A stretch of DNA of 18,692 nt from an uncultured Erysipelotrichaceae bacterium (GCA_902795755.1 CADBMO010000096.1:1-18692), one strand, 5' to 3'. Counted from the first letter of the stretch, positions 1 through 6,795 are shown. Notes: a model not told the origin generated them from the sequence alone. Numbers and translations: made by a program.

Positions 1-417
1 AAATTCTAATTTTTCTTCGCTAGGATTATCAAAATCATATCTTTTAATCCTCAATTCATCTACATAATTTCTTATGTCAGCAGCTTCAGCATATAACACA
101 TCTAAATCCTTACTATATACTAAATCTACGCAATTATTACCATTTTTATTTGGTCCCATTTTAAATGTATATTTACTAAAAAATAAATCTGGTAATAAAA
201 CATCGTATGTTTTATTTAAATTCCATATTAAATTCCTTTTAAAACTATTTTCATTGCTATTACTTATATGATTAAAATCACGGTACGATGTAAATCTTAA
301 AATAGATCTTAAAGAACCATGATAAACTGGTATCATCTTATCATCAGCGCAAAGAAACAAATAATATTTTTTATTAAAATTTTTTAAGTAATCTCTTTCA
401 TACTTTTTCTTGGTCAT
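1..417 (-). CDS. Unknown protein, N-terminal 139 residues (runs off the left edge)
   Basis: The frame starts at an ATG (415-417) behind a strong ribosome binding site (GTAGGAGG, about 6 bases upstream) and stays open to the edge of the window, so only the N-terminal part is seen. The protein begins MTKKKYERDYLK, is rich in Lys, Asn, Tyr and Asp, and has no signal peptide or membrane segment in the visible part; it looks cytosolic. I do not recognise the family. It has its own candidate extended -10 promoter (435-443) just after the terminator of the gene at 466-1239, so it is probably transcribed separately. That the reading frame is real is well supported by the start site and codon use; the function is unknown. 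Confidence 0.75.
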   Translation of the reverse strand, partial: MTKKKYERDYLKNFNKKYYLFLCADDKMIPVYHGSLRSILRFTSYRDFNHISNSNENSFKRNLIWNLNKTYDVLLPDLFFSKYTFKMGPNKNGNNCVDLVYSKDLDVLYAEAADIRNYVDELRIKRYDFDNPSEEKLEF

Positions 418-434
418 AGAAACCTCCTACTTAT

Positions 435-443
435 ATAATACCA
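435..443 (-). promoter_or_regulatory. Extended -10 promoter element for the left-edge gene
   Basis: TGGTATTAT on the minus strand is an extended -10 (TGn plus TATTAT). The position 17 bases upstream falls in the terminator stem of the preceding gene and is a poor -35. The expected start point is about 20 bases before the ATG. Confidence 0.5.
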
Positions 444-450
444 TTTCTTT

Positions 451-480
451 AAAAAAAAAGGAATATTACGCATATTCCTT
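451..480 (-). terminator. Intrinsic terminator of the gene at 466-1239
   Basis: A 9-bp stem (458-466 with 472-480) with a 5-base loop, followed on the minus strand by nine U (451-459, partly in the stem). The TAA stop (466-468) lies at the loop, so the last codons are the rising arm of the hairpin. Confidence 0.85.
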
Positions 481-1239
481 CTCATAGTTTTCTTTAAATT
501 GTGTCAAGTTATTTAATATTTCTTTTTTCATTTTAGATATGTTTAATCCCTCGTTAAACCTTTTTGCAATTGCATCTTTTGGCAAATATGCATCACCTTT
601 AATTTTTATATATAATTCTTTATATCTAATCGCAACATCTCTTTTTCCCTCGGATGTTTGACCAATCTTCTTTAATAAAACCGCCAAATTGTCTTTATCC
701 GTTGCAAGGGATGCTATCATTAATTTATCACCTTTTAAAGTTGGAAACATTCCAGAAGCATCGTATGTATCCATCATTTTTATTACTTCTTTTTCTTTTA
801 AATAAGTTTCATATAAGTATTTGAAAAAATTATATCTTAATTTTATACCAATGTTATCATTTGAAATCATTAATGCCTGTTTAAACGAGGCCTCATCAAG
901 CATTACACTTTTTATTTCCTCTTTTAATTCCTTAGGCGTTATGTAAGTTACATCAGCATCGTACCTAAAAATGATTGGTAAGGTTTTATTATCTATCATA
1001 AGGGTAAAACACTCTTTTAAATAGTTTTCATCATCTAAATTAACCTTGTTGCTTATTATTGACTTTATATAAGTCTTTAACTCGTTTGGTAAGCAATTAT
1101 ACATAGTCAAACAATTATTATAATTAGACGTATATTTATCCATATCTTTTAATCCCATTGATAGTATTGGAATCATAAACACATGCCCATATTTATTCAT
1201 ACTTCTAAAGTATAAAGTATAGTTTTTATTTAACCCCAT
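466..1239 (-). CDS. Unknown cytosolic protein, 257 aa
   Basis: Complete frame from ATG (1237-1239) with a strong GTAGGAGG ribosome binding site 5 bases upstream. The protein (MGLNKNYTLYF...) has no signal peptide and no clear membrane helix. The C-terminal half is rich in charged helical stretches, such as KEKEVIKMMD and KMKKEILNNL. I do not recognise a family. The gene sits alone between a terminator and promoter at its start (1265-1303) and a terminator at its end, so it is a single-gene unit. It could be a lineage-specific protein of this group of Bacilli; no function is proposed. Confidence 0.8.
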   Translation of the reverse strand: MGLNKNYTLYFRSMNKYGHVFMIPILSMGLKDMDKYTSNYNNCLTMYNCLPNELKTYIKSIISNKVNLDDENYLKECFTLMIDNKTLPIIFRYDADVTYITPKELKEEIKSVMLDEASFKQALMISNDNIGIKLRYNFFKYLYETYLKEKEVIKMMDTYDASGMFPTLKGDKLMIASLATDKDNLAVLLKKIGQTSEGKRDVAIRYKELYIKIKGDAYLPKDAIAKRFNEGLNISKMKKEILNNLTQFKENYEKEYA

Positions 1240-1264
1240 GTTATCCTCCTACTTTATTACAATA

Positions 1265-1293
1265 ATAATATCATCTTTATAAAAAAAACGCAA
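1265..1293 (-). promoter_or_regulatory. Candidate promoter of the gene at 466-1239
   Basis: Extended -10 TGATATTAT (1265-1273), with TTGCGT 17 bases upstream of the TATTAT (1288-1293). The TTGCGT lies in the terminator stem of the gtrA-like gene and matches only the TTG of a consensus -35. Confidence 0.5.
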
Positions 1294-1303
1294 TTTATAT
1301 GCG
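1281..1303 (-). terminator. Intrinsic terminator of the GtrA-like gene
   Basis: The stem CGCA/TGCG (1289-1292 with 1300-1303) is flanked by A and T runs that extend it with one mismatch; eight U follow on the minus strand. The TAA stop (1295-1297) is in the loop. The upstream A run encodes the Lys-Lys near the protein's end. Confidence 0.8.
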
Positions 1304-1729
1304 ATTTTTTTTAAATACAAATAATTTATTAGTAACATAATTATATATAAACATAATAAATGAACCAATTATTTTAGCAGCAAAATTTCCTAATTTAAAA
1401 TACTTAATTAAAAAGGTAAGTACTAAAGAATCAAGCGGAAATCCTATTACTCTTACAACGATAAAAGTAGTAAGCTGAGCTGCTTTTGTTCGTCTAGTTC
1501 TAGGTTTTGCATCAAATACTTCTCTATCTAGTATATACAAAACTGTAAAAGAAACAGTATATGAAATAAAGTTTGCTAGCAAGTAGTTTCCATTTGTTAC
1601 TTTATCAACAATAAAAAATACAATATATAATATAATCGTACTTATAAACGAAACAATGTTATAGTCAATAAATTCTTTGTTAGCGTAATAAAACTTTTCT
1701 AACTTAGACCTTTTTTTAAATAATTTCAT
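1295..1729 (-). CDS. GtrA-like four-helix membrane protein (polyprenyl-linked sugar flippase family)
   Basis: A 144-residue protein with four hydrophobic segments (about 24-42, 50-67, 86-108, 117-133) and the C-terminal Asn-Tyr...Lys-Leu-Phe-Val-Phe ending typical of GtrA family members. These small membrane proteins are thought to move undecaprenyl- or dolichyl-linked sugars across the membrane for cell-surface glycosylation. I chose ATG 1729, with GGTGA 5 bases upstream. The frame also extends to GTG 1738 and TTG 1741, but these lie in the ribosome binding site, or could be used only if the message is leaderless. No glycosyltransferase partner is next to it. The downstream gene (466) is unrelated, and upstream is the repeat surface protein. 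Family assignment is fairly secure; the substrate is unknown. Confidence 0.82.
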   Translation of the reverse strand: MKLFKKRSKLEKFYYANKEFIDYNIVSFISTIILYIVFFIVDKVTNGNYLLANFISYTVSFTVLYILDREVFDAKPRTRRTKAAQLTTFIVVRVIGFPLDSLVLTFLIKYFKLGNFAAKIIGSFIMFIYNYVTNKLFVFKKNRI

Positions 1730-1745
1730 ATATTTCACCAAAAAA

Positions 1746-1754
1746 ATTATATCA
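1746..1754 (-). promoter_or_regulatory. Extended -10 promoter of the GtrA-like gene
   Basis: A perfect extended -10, TGATATAAT, begins where the preceding terminator's U tract ends. It places transcription start at about 1739, leaving a leader of only about 10 bases before ATG 1729. Confidence 0.6.
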
Positions 1755-1789
1755 TAAAAAAAAGATTAATACTACATTAATCTTTTTTT
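1754..1789 (-). terminator. Intrinsic terminator of the repeat surface protein gene
   Basis: A 14-bp stem, AT-only at its base (1757-1770 with 1776-1789), with a 5-base loop and U tract. The TAA stop (1777-1779) is in the rising arm next to the loop. The A-run/T-run symmetry could let it work in both directions. Confidence 0.85.
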
Positions 1790-3633
1790 GCATTATGTAT
1801 TTGAATACCTAAATATATTACCATTACTAATAGCATGCCAAATAATACTGATAATGCCGTTAACCAAGTCTTATTATATTCACTTAATTTAATATTTTTT
1901 ATACCGCCTATAAATGACTCTGCTTTTGTAGTGGTTTTTATAGCACTATCATTACTACTACCACTTGATTTCTTATATTTATGTATTACTATCTCTTCAT
2001 TAGTATCTATACTATCATCAGAAGAACTTTTCTTAGTAGTAGCCTTTGTTGTGCTTTTAGTTGTTGTAACAGGTCTTTGCGTTTCTAAATCATCACGATC
2101 TATTACTATAACAGGTCTTACACCAAATAAGTTAGTATTTGGTTCAACACCTTGAAATCCATTTGGCGAAAAATATATTATTTTTCCAGATTCATCGACA
2201 ATCCCAGTCCATGAACTCATTTGCTTTAACAATACTTCCTCAAATGATTTTTCTAAATTATCATAATCCATTGTATAAGCATTATTAAACATATATACAA
2301 ATGTTTCATAATCAAATAATTTAACTTTTAATGTTTGTTTATTATTGTTATCAATTAAATATTTTTGATAATTATTTAAAATTTCATTAATTGGTGAATT
2401 ATTATCAACAACATAATAATTTGAAGGAATTTCTTTATCTCCCATAATTAAAGATTCACTAACATAATCTGATTTAATACTTCCGTCAGCATTTAACCAA
2501 TATTTATTATCAGAAAACTTAGTAACCCCAATGTATCTAGCCTCTCCATCTGCCTTTCCTTTTGCATATTTACTTTGTAGTCCATAACCTTTTTCATCTT
2601 TACTTATACTTATGTATTTATTTGTTGATGGATAATAAATATCTCCTACGTATAAATTATACTTTGCCATCATTATAACCTTATTATTTCTATAACCAAC
2701 AACTTCAAAACATTCATCTTTTAAACATATTTCTTGGCCATATTTATAAGGCATCCCTCTATCAGATGGTATTTCACTTTTGTTAATGGTTAAAACTGGT
2801 CTAACACCTTGAATTAATATCTCTTCAGTTGTATAACCTGAACCAAAATATGAATTACCATTCCAAAAATAATATACATTTTTACCACTTGTAGCAGTTC
2901 CTAGCCAAAATGTTGTTTGTTTAAACCAAGCAGGAGCTTGAGAGCACGTATATTTTTCTTCTTGGCATCCTAAGTTTATTGCCTGATCAAGTGTTAACAA
3001 ACTCATTTTCGCACTTTGTAATTTTAAATCATTATTAAAATAGTTTTCATATGATTTGATAGGTCCCCACAATTCAGAAGATTCATCAAATACGTATGCA
3101 GGATAACTATCCCCATATTTTAAAGGGTCATTAGGTTTTCCAGTCTCTTCATCATGCCAATAACCAAAAGAGTCTTTACTTTCTCTTTTATCAAATAATA
3201 TTTGACCTGTTGAAACAGTATCACCATCTACCGCTGCAGACATTCCTGCAGCAGCTACAGATTGAAGCCCATATCCTGGAGTACTAGGATCTAAAGTGAC
3301 TCTATAATCATTTTCAGAGTAAACAGAATCGTCTGCTTTATGATAACGTCTTTCTCCGACTAACAAATTATATTGTGCTAGCGCAGATATAGTACCATCA
3401 TGATTATCACTTATTACAATAAAGCACTCGTCTGCAAAACAAATCTTATCACCAATATCATATGTATCTGATGCTGTACCTTTTAATTTTATTATATTAA
3501 GTTTATATGCGCCAAGTATTAATAGCCCAATAACTGCTATTAAACAAAAAACACACATAATAATACTTGTTTTCTTTAGTTTAGAATCAGCTAGTTTTGG
3601 CCTTCCAACACTTCTTTTTTCTTCTTTATACAT
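1777..3633 (-). CDS. Membrane-anchored surface protein with two DUF6273-like repeats
   Basis: A 618-residue protein. A short Lys/Arg-rich N-terminus is followed by a membrane helix (about 22-42), two related domains (about 58-285 and 297-512), a Thr/Lys/Ser-rich linker (about 518-585) and a second membrane helix (about 589-611) with a short tail. Both domains open with a Gly-Asp/Gln...Ile-Cys...Asp-Glu-Cys-Phe element followed by Tyr-Asn-Leu-X-Val-Gly, contain Gly-Tyr-Gly-Leu-Gln-Ser, and end in Gly-Val-Arg-Pro-Val. This is the layout I associate with DUF6273-type domains of Firmicutes surface proteins. The paired Cys in each repeat could form a disulfide. Start is ATG 3633 with an AGGTG ribosome binding site and its own promoter (3679-3708). 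The topology suggests the repeats are outside the cell and tethered at both ends. Function unknown; domain name from memory. Confidence 0.75.
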   Translation of the reverse strand: MYKEEKRSVGRPKLADSKLKKTSIIMCVFCLIAVIGLLILGAYKLNIIKLKGTASDTYDIGDKICFADECFIVISDNHDGTISALAQYNLLVGERRYHKADDSVYSENDYRVTLDPSTPGYGLQSVAAAGMSAAVDGDTVSTGQILFDKRESKDSFGYWHDEETGKPNDPLKYGDSYPAYVFDESSELWGPIKSYENYFNNDLKLQSAKMSLLTLDQAINLGCQEEKYTCSQAPAWFKQTTFWLGTATSGKNVYYFWNGNSYFGSGYTTEEILIQGVRPVLTINKSEIPSDRGMPYKYGQEICLKDECFEVVGYRNNKVIMMAKYNLYVGDIYYPSTNKYISISKDEKGYGLQSKYAKGKADGEARYIGVTKFSDNKYWLNADGSIKSDYVSESLIMGDKEIPSNYYVVDNNSPINEILNNYQKYLIDNNNKQTLKVKLFDYETFVYMFNNAYTMDYDNLEKSFEEVLLKQMSSWTGIVDESGKIIYFSPNGFQGVEPNTNLFGVRPVIVIDRDDLETQRPVTTTKSTTKATTKKSSSDDSIDTNEEIVIHKYKKSSGSSNDSAIKTTTKAESFIGGIKNIKLSEYNKTWLTALSVLFGMLLVMVIYLGIQIHNAKKD

Positions 3634-3678
3634 ATTATAACACCTACTTTTTCTATTATTATGTTACTATACATATTT

Positions 3679-3708
3679 ATAATACAATAAAAAGTTCAAA
3701 GTAGTCAA
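3679..3708 (-). promoter_or_regulatory. Sigma-A-type promoter of the repeat surface protein
   Basis: TTGACT (3703-3708), 18-base spacer, TATTAT (3679-3684). The start point is near 3672, giving a leader of about 40 bases. This 118-base gap is the longest in the window and nothing else is seen in it. Confidence 0.65.
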
Positions 3709-3740
3709 GAAAGCAAATAATTGTTGTAAAATTTTATGTA

Positions 3741-3764
3741 AAAAAAGAAGCTTATTTAGCTTCT
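3741..3764 (-). terminator. Intrinsic terminator of spoVS
   Basis: 7-bp stem (3746-3752 with 3758-3764), 5-base loop, then six U. The TAA stop (3752-3754) spans stem and loop. Confidence 0.85.
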
Positions 3765-4012
3765 ATAATTAACTTAATAGCAGTTCTTTCCTCACCATCT
3801 ATTATGATATCAGTAAAAGCTGGTATACATATTAAATTCTTACCAGATGGTGCTACAAAACCTCTAGCTATTGCAATACCTTTAATGGCTTGATTAATTG
3901 CTCCTGCGCCAATAGCTTGCATTTCAACTGAGTTTTTTTCTTTAAATATGTTAGCAAGTGCTCCTGCCACACTACTTGGGTTTGACTTTGATGAAACTTT
4001 AAGTGTTTCCAT
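3752..4012 (-). CDS. spoVS: Stage V sporulation protein S
   Basis: An 86-residue protein, the usual length of SpoVS, recognisable over its full length: the start METLKVSSKSNPSSVAGALA, the central Ala-Ile-Gly-Ala-Gly-Ala-Ile-Asn-Gln-Ala, and the Pro-Ala-Phe-X-Asp-Ile...Glu-Glu-Arg-Thr-Ala-Ile end. SpoVS is a small Alba-like protein thought to bind nucleic acid. In Bacillus subtilis it is needed for progress past stage V of sporulation and affects septation. Start is ATG 4012 with an AAGGAGG site. It is a single-gene unit with a terminator on both sides. Together with cotE and the Cse60-like gene it supports a spore-forming host, though SpoVS homologues also occur in some non-spore-formers. Confidence 0.95.
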   Translation of the reverse strand: METLKVSSKSNPSSVAGALANIFKEKNSVEMQAIGAGAINQAIKGIAIARGFVAPSGKNLICIPAFTDIIIDGEERTAIKLIIEAK

Positions 4013-4036
4013 GATATTCCTCCTTAATTATTAGTC

Positions 4037-4066
4037 ATTATAATATTATGAAAAAAAAAGTATCAT
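4037..4066 (-). promoter_or_regulatory. Candidate spoVS promoter
   Basis: TATAAT (4037-4042), with ATGATA 18 bases upstream (4061-4066, four of six matches to TTGACA) inside the upstream terminator hairpin. The B. subtilis gene uses sigma-H; I see no convincing sigma-H site here. Confidence 0.45.
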
Positions 4067-4077
4067 ATGATACTTTT
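4051..4077 (-). terminator. Intrinsic terminator of the RNA-modification operon
   Basis: 9-bp stem (4056-4064 with 4069-4077) with a 4-base loop, then a U run. The TAA stop of the HAD gene (4076-4078) overlaps the stem base. Confidence 0.85.
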
Positions 4078-4576
4078 ATTGATTAAACATATCTATTACT
4101 TCTGATAGACGTGTTATTTCTGGATAATCACTATTTTCCTCTTCTTTTACAAACTTTATTCCAATACCAAGTTTTTTTTGCCATTGCTTAACATTTCCAG
4201 AATAATCATCAATTAAAATTGCTGAGGCTGGATTTACCACTTCCGTTTTTGGCACTTGTTTAGGTACACTAACAATCGTTACTTGTGGTAATTTTTTATG
4301 TAAATACTTTATTTTAGCAATCATCTCTTTTGTAGAATTAATATGTGTTAATATATAAACATTAAACTTTTTAGATGCACATATTTTCTTTATTTCATTT
4401 ATGCTATCATTGATTTCATCAGTTTCTTTAATTAATTTATCCCAATTAACGTTTCTAAAATATTCCATAACTGCATCTTGATCTTTTTTATCTATTCCAG
4501 CTTTTTCTATTTCCTCATATGATTTAGTCATAGTATCTAGTATTACACCATCAAAGTCTATGTATAATTGTTTCAT
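4076..4576 (-). CDS. HAD-superfamily phosphatase, probably 5'(3')-nucleotidase-like
   Basis: A 166-residue soluble protein with the HAD catalytic signatures: motif I Asp7-Phe-Asp9-Gly near the N-terminus (nucleophile and acid/base Asp), motif II Thr77 in Tyr-Ile-Leu-Thr, a likely motif III Lys110, and motif IV Asp123-Asp124. The compact size and short cap fit the small 5'-deoxynucleotidase-like branch, but the substrate cannot be read from the sequence. It starts at ATG 4576, inside the end of the upstream pseudouridine synthase gene (26-base overlap). The GGGAGGAATT ribosome binding site also lies inside that gene, so the two are almost certainly translated from one message. It is the last gene of the operon and its stop is in the terminator. 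Confidence 0.82.
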   Translation of the reverse strand: MKQLYIDFDGVILDTMTKSYEEIEKAGIDKKDQDAVMEYFRNVNWDKLIKETDEINDSINEIKKICASKKFNVYILTHINSTKEMIAKIKYLHKKLPQVTIVSVPKQVPKTEVVNPASAILIDDYSGNVKQWQKKLGIGIKFVKEEENSDYPEITRLSEVIDMFNQ

Positions 4577-5228
4577 TTTTTAATTCCTCCCAACTTGGTA
4601 TTAATTTATAAGTTAATACTTCCTTAGTAATTGGATGCAACAATTCTAACTTATATGCATACAACCTAATTAATTCATTATTTTTATTACCATATTTTTG
4701 ATCTCCATATAATGGATATCCTATGTTTTTAAACTGAACTCTTATTTGATTATACCTACCAGTTATTAAATTTATTTTAACAATTGTTCTATCATTATAA
4801 TATCCAATTACCTCATAGTTTAATTCTGCTTTTTTTGCACCTTTAAAGTTTTTATCAACAACTTTAGATATTCTTAATTTTTCATCTTTATATAAATAAT
4901 CAACTAACGTACCTTCTTTTTTAGAAAGAATACCATCTAAAACCGCAACATATGTTTTTTTTATAACATTATTTTTTATTTGCTCATTTAATCTTTTTGC
5001 CGCTTTACTAGTTTTGGCAAAAACCATTATTCCGCCAACCATCCTATCAAGTCTATGAACTAATCCAACGTATACGTTACCAGGTTTATTATATTTATCT
5101 TTTATATACTTTTTTACTATAGTTAATAAATCTTCATCACCAGTAATATCTGATTGCGATAAAATATTAGGTGATTTTTCTACTACTATAATATGATTAT
5201 CTTCATATAAAACATTAAGCTTATTCAT
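4551..5228 (-). CDS. RluA-family RNA pseudouridine synthase
   Basis: A 225-residue enzyme starting at ATG 5228 (MNKLNVLYEDNHIIVVEK), a typical RluA-family opening. An in-frame ATG lies further upstream (5243), but those residues are within the preceding gene and outside family homology. The catalytic motif His-Arg-Leu-Asp-Arg carries the essential Asp at about residue 61; what follows is Met-Val-Gly-Gly instead of the common Thr-Ser-Gly. The Leu-Ile-Thr-Gly-Arg-Tyr-Asn-Gln-Ile-Arg element is also present. No N-terminal S4 domain is visible. It converts uridine to pseudouridine in rRNA or tRNA; the target is unknown. It overlaps the upstream methyltransferase by 8 bases and ends in TGA, the only TGA stop in the window. 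Confidence 0.88.
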   Translation of the reverse strand: MNKLNVLYEDNHIIVVEKSPNILSQSDITGDEDLLTIVKKYIKDKYNKPGNVYVGLVHRLDRMVGGIMVFAKTSKAAKRLNEQIKNNVIKKTYVAVLDGILSKKEGTLVDYLYKDEKLRISKVVDKNFKGAKKAELNYEVIGYYNDRTIVKINLITGRYNQIRVQFKNIGYPLYGDQKYGNKNNELIRLYAYKLELLHPITKEVLTYKLIPSWEELKNETIIHRL

Positions 5229-6087
5229 TTTCCCAGCGACCATATATACCACACGGTAAAACCAATTCACTATTCGTCATTGGTAGACCTATTTCACCAG
5301 ATGTTACTATACCCTTCGTTTTATTATTAATAGTTAGATTTAATATGTTTTCTAAAACTTTTGAAGATAATCCTGTTGTATAAGAGTTTATTAAAAAGAA
5401 TAACGGGTTATCACTTAATACTTCCTCACACAATTCTATTAGTGGATATAAATCTTTTTCGATGTCCCATACTTCTCCATTAGACCCTCTTCCATATGAT
5501 GGTGGATCCATTACGATAGCATCATATTTATTACCACGTCTTATTTCTCTTTTAACAAACTTTACTACGTCATCAACAATAAATCTTACATATTTATCTT
5601 CCAAATTAGAAGCTATAATGTTTTCCTTAGCCCAAGATACCATACCTTTAGATGAATCAACATGTACAACATCTGCGCCTGCATACGCACATGCAACGGT
5701 TGCTCCACCTGTATATGCAAATAAATTAAGCACTTTAATTTTACGATTACTAGATTTTATCTTATTAATCATATAGTCCCAGTTAATAGCTTGTTCTGGA
5801 AATAGACCAGTATGCTTAAATCCCATTTGTTTAATATTAAAAGTTAAATCTTTATATTTTACTTGCCAGTTATCTGGTAAATTATTTATGGTTTGCCAAT
5901 GCCCACCACCTTTATTACTTCTATGATACACAGCATCTGCTTTATTCCACATATCTGGATTATTCTTTTTATTCCATATAATTTGAGGATCAGGTCTATC
6001 AAGAATATATTTGCCCCATCTTTCTAACTTTTTACCGTTTGACATATCTAGTATTTCATAATCTTTCCAACCATTTGCAATTTTCAA
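5221..6087 (-). CDS. Class I SAM-dependent methyltransferase, RlmI/RlmK-like
   Basis: About 288 residues. It has a SAM-binding motif I, Val-Leu-Asn-Leu-Phe-Ala-Tyr-Thr-Gly-Gly (about 119-128), a second acidic motif Val-His-Val-Asp-Ser, and the catalytic-type Asp-Pro-Pro-Ser (about 194-197) followed by Tyr-Gly-Arg-Gly. These fit the large-subunit rRNA methyltransferase group related to RlmI/RlmK. The N-terminal PUA domain of E. coli RlmI is absent, as in many Firmicutes versions. I place the start at TTG 6087, 6 bases after a GAGGTG site; the GTG further upstream (6096) lies in that site. It heads an operon with a pseudouridine synthase, which agrees with an rRNA-modifying role. The exact base modified is unknown. 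Confidence 0.85.
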   Translation of the reverse strand: MKIANGWKDYEILDMSNGKKLERWGKYILDRPDPQIIWNKKNNPDMWNKADAVYHRSNKGGGHWQTINNLPDNWQVKYKDLTFNIKQMGFKHTGLFPEQAINWDYMINKIKSSNRKIKVLNLFAYTGGATVACAYAGADVVHVDSSKGMVSWAKENIIASNLEDKYVRFIVDDVVKFVKREIRRGNKYDAIVMDPPSYGRGSNGEVWDIEKDLYPLIELCEEVLSDNPLFFLINSYTTGLSSKVLENILNLTINNKTKGIVTSGEIGLPMTNSELVLPCGIYGRWENE

Positions 6088-6108
6088 AAGTATCACCTCT
6101 ATAAGCTG

Positions 6109-6137
6109 ATTATATCATTATTATTATTATTTTAAAA
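6109..6137 (-). promoter_or_regulatory. Extended -10 promoter of the RNA-modification operon
   Basis: TGATATAAT (6109-6117). The spacer is a run of AAT triplets and the -35 (TTTTAA, 6132-6137) is poor. The leader is about 15 bases. Confidence 0.55.
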
Positions 6138-6138
6138 G

Positions 6139-6159
6139 AAAAAAAGACCAAATGGTCTT
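6139..6159 (-). terminator. Intrinsic terminator of rpsP-khpA
   Basis: 6-bp stem (6144-6149 with 6154-6159), 4-base loop, then seven U. The khpA TAA stop (6158-6160) overlaps the stem base. Confidence 0.85.
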
Positions 6160-6406
6160 AATAAGAATCAATATTGATACTAACTCTTTTATTATCATTA
6201 ATATAAGAACTTGCTTGAACGATAGTACGTATTGCCTTTGCTGTTCTTCCTTCTCTACCAATTACTCTTCCCATTTGATCTTCTGGTACAAGTACTTGTA
6301 TTTGTATTTCATCTTCTTTTTCAGAAGGAAACTCTTTTACTGTAATACTTTCTCTATCTTCAACCAATTCTTCTACTATCTTTTGTGTTAATTTTACTAA
6401 TTTCAT
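6158..6406 (-). CDS. khpA: KH-domain RNA-binding protein KhpA
   Basis: An 82-residue protein carrying a single KH domain with the RNA-binding loop Ile-Gly-Arg-Glu-Gly-Arg (GxxG at about 50-53). Length and sequence match the KhpA/YlqC family, which binds RNA (often with KhpB) and affects cell-size control and RNA turnover in Gram-positive bacteria. It starts 2 bases after the rpsP stop, the usual rpsP-khpA order in Firmicutes, so the two are co-transcribed from the promoter at 6709-6737. No separate ribosome binding site is obvious beyond AAGGAAA at the end of rpsP, which suggests coupled translation. The C-terminal residues are encoded in the terminator stem. Confidence 0.93.
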   Translation of the reverse strand: MKLVKLTQKIVEELVEDRESITVKEFPSEKEDEIQIQVLVPEDQMGRVIGREGRTAKAIRTIVQASSYINDNKRVSINIDSY

Positions 6407-6408
6407 AA

Positions 6409-6681
6409 TTATTTTCCTTGTTTTTCTTCTGCAAATTTTTTCATGATTCCAGCTTTAGAAAGAATGTTTCTAACTGTGTCTGTAGGAGTTGCCCCATTTC
6501 TTAACCATTTCATTGCTAATTCTTCATCTATTTTAGTTTCAGATGGATTAGTAAGTGGATTATAAGTACCTACTGTTTCAATAAATCTTCCATCCCTTGG
6601 ACTTCTAGAATCAGCTGCTACTATTCTGTAAAAAGGTGCCTTTTTTGCTCCCATTCTTTTTAATCTTAATTTAACTGCCAT
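6409..6681 (-). CDS. rpsP: 30S ribosomal protein S16
   Basis: A 90-residue protein with clear S16 sequence: MAVKLRLKRMGAKKAPFYRI at the start, Ala-Asp-Ser-Arg-Ser-Pro-Arg-Asp-Gly-Arg, Gly-Thr-Tyr-Asn-Pro-Leu, and the Gly-Ala-X-Pro-Thr-Asp-Thr-Val element. It is a primary assembly protein of the small ribosomal subunit, binding 16S rRNA. The ATG start (6681) has a strong AGGAAGGAG site. Transcription comes from the best ordinary promoter in the window (6709-6737), as expected for a ribosomal gene. khpA follows directly. Confidence 0.98.
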   Translation of the reverse strand: MAVKLRLKRMGAKKAPFYRIVAADSRSPRDGRFIETVGTYNPLTNPSETKIDEELAMKWLRNGATPTDTVRNILSKAGIMKKFAEEKQGK

Positions 6682-6708
6682 TCGTAAACTCCTTCCTGTT
6701 ACATCTTC

Positions 6709-6737
6709 ATTTTAACATAGCTAAAAATATGTGTCAA
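6709..6737 (-). promoter_or_regulatory. Strong sigma-A promoter of rpsP-khpA
   Basis: Perfect TTGACA (6732-6737), 17-base spacer, TAAAAT (6709-6714) with an upstream TGT making an extended -10. The leader is about 20 bases. A 7-bp inverted repeat (6733-6739/6746-6752) overlaps the -35. Confidence 0.85.
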
Positions 6738-6771
6738 CCTTTTTTGGTTAACATCTTTAAATTATTTATTT

Positions 6772-6795
6772 AAAAAGGATTTTACAAGAAATCCT
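6772..6795 (-). terminator. Intrinsic terminator of cotE
   Basis: 7-bp stem (6776-6782 with 6789-6795), 6-base loop, then five U. The TAA stop (6782-6784) is at the loop edge. Confidence 0.8.

Noticed and set aside
1835..2155. Plus-strand hydrophobic open frame inside the repeat surface protein gene
   Set aside because: Its composition follows from the Thr/Ser/Lys-rich linker on the other strand; no start signals.
3660..3751. Possible riboswitch or small RNA in the longest intergenic gap
   Set aside because: Only a terminator and a sigma-A-type promoter are supported; no conserved-looking GC-containing stems remain.
4551..4576. Frameshift or gene fusion between the pseudouridine synthase and HAD genes
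   Set aside because: Both proteins are complete at expected lengths, and the HAD gene has its own ATG and GGGAGG site; this is an ordinary overlap.
4551..5228. TGA might be read as tryptophan, as in Mycoplasma-type code
   Set aside because: The RluA-family gene ends sensibly at TGA, tryptophans in the recognised proteins (for example in the methyltransferase and CotE) use TGG, and no gene needs an in-frame TGA.
6152..6391. Plus-strand open frame opposite khpA
   Set aside because: Antisense to a well-conserved KH protein, and starts inside the khpA terminator.
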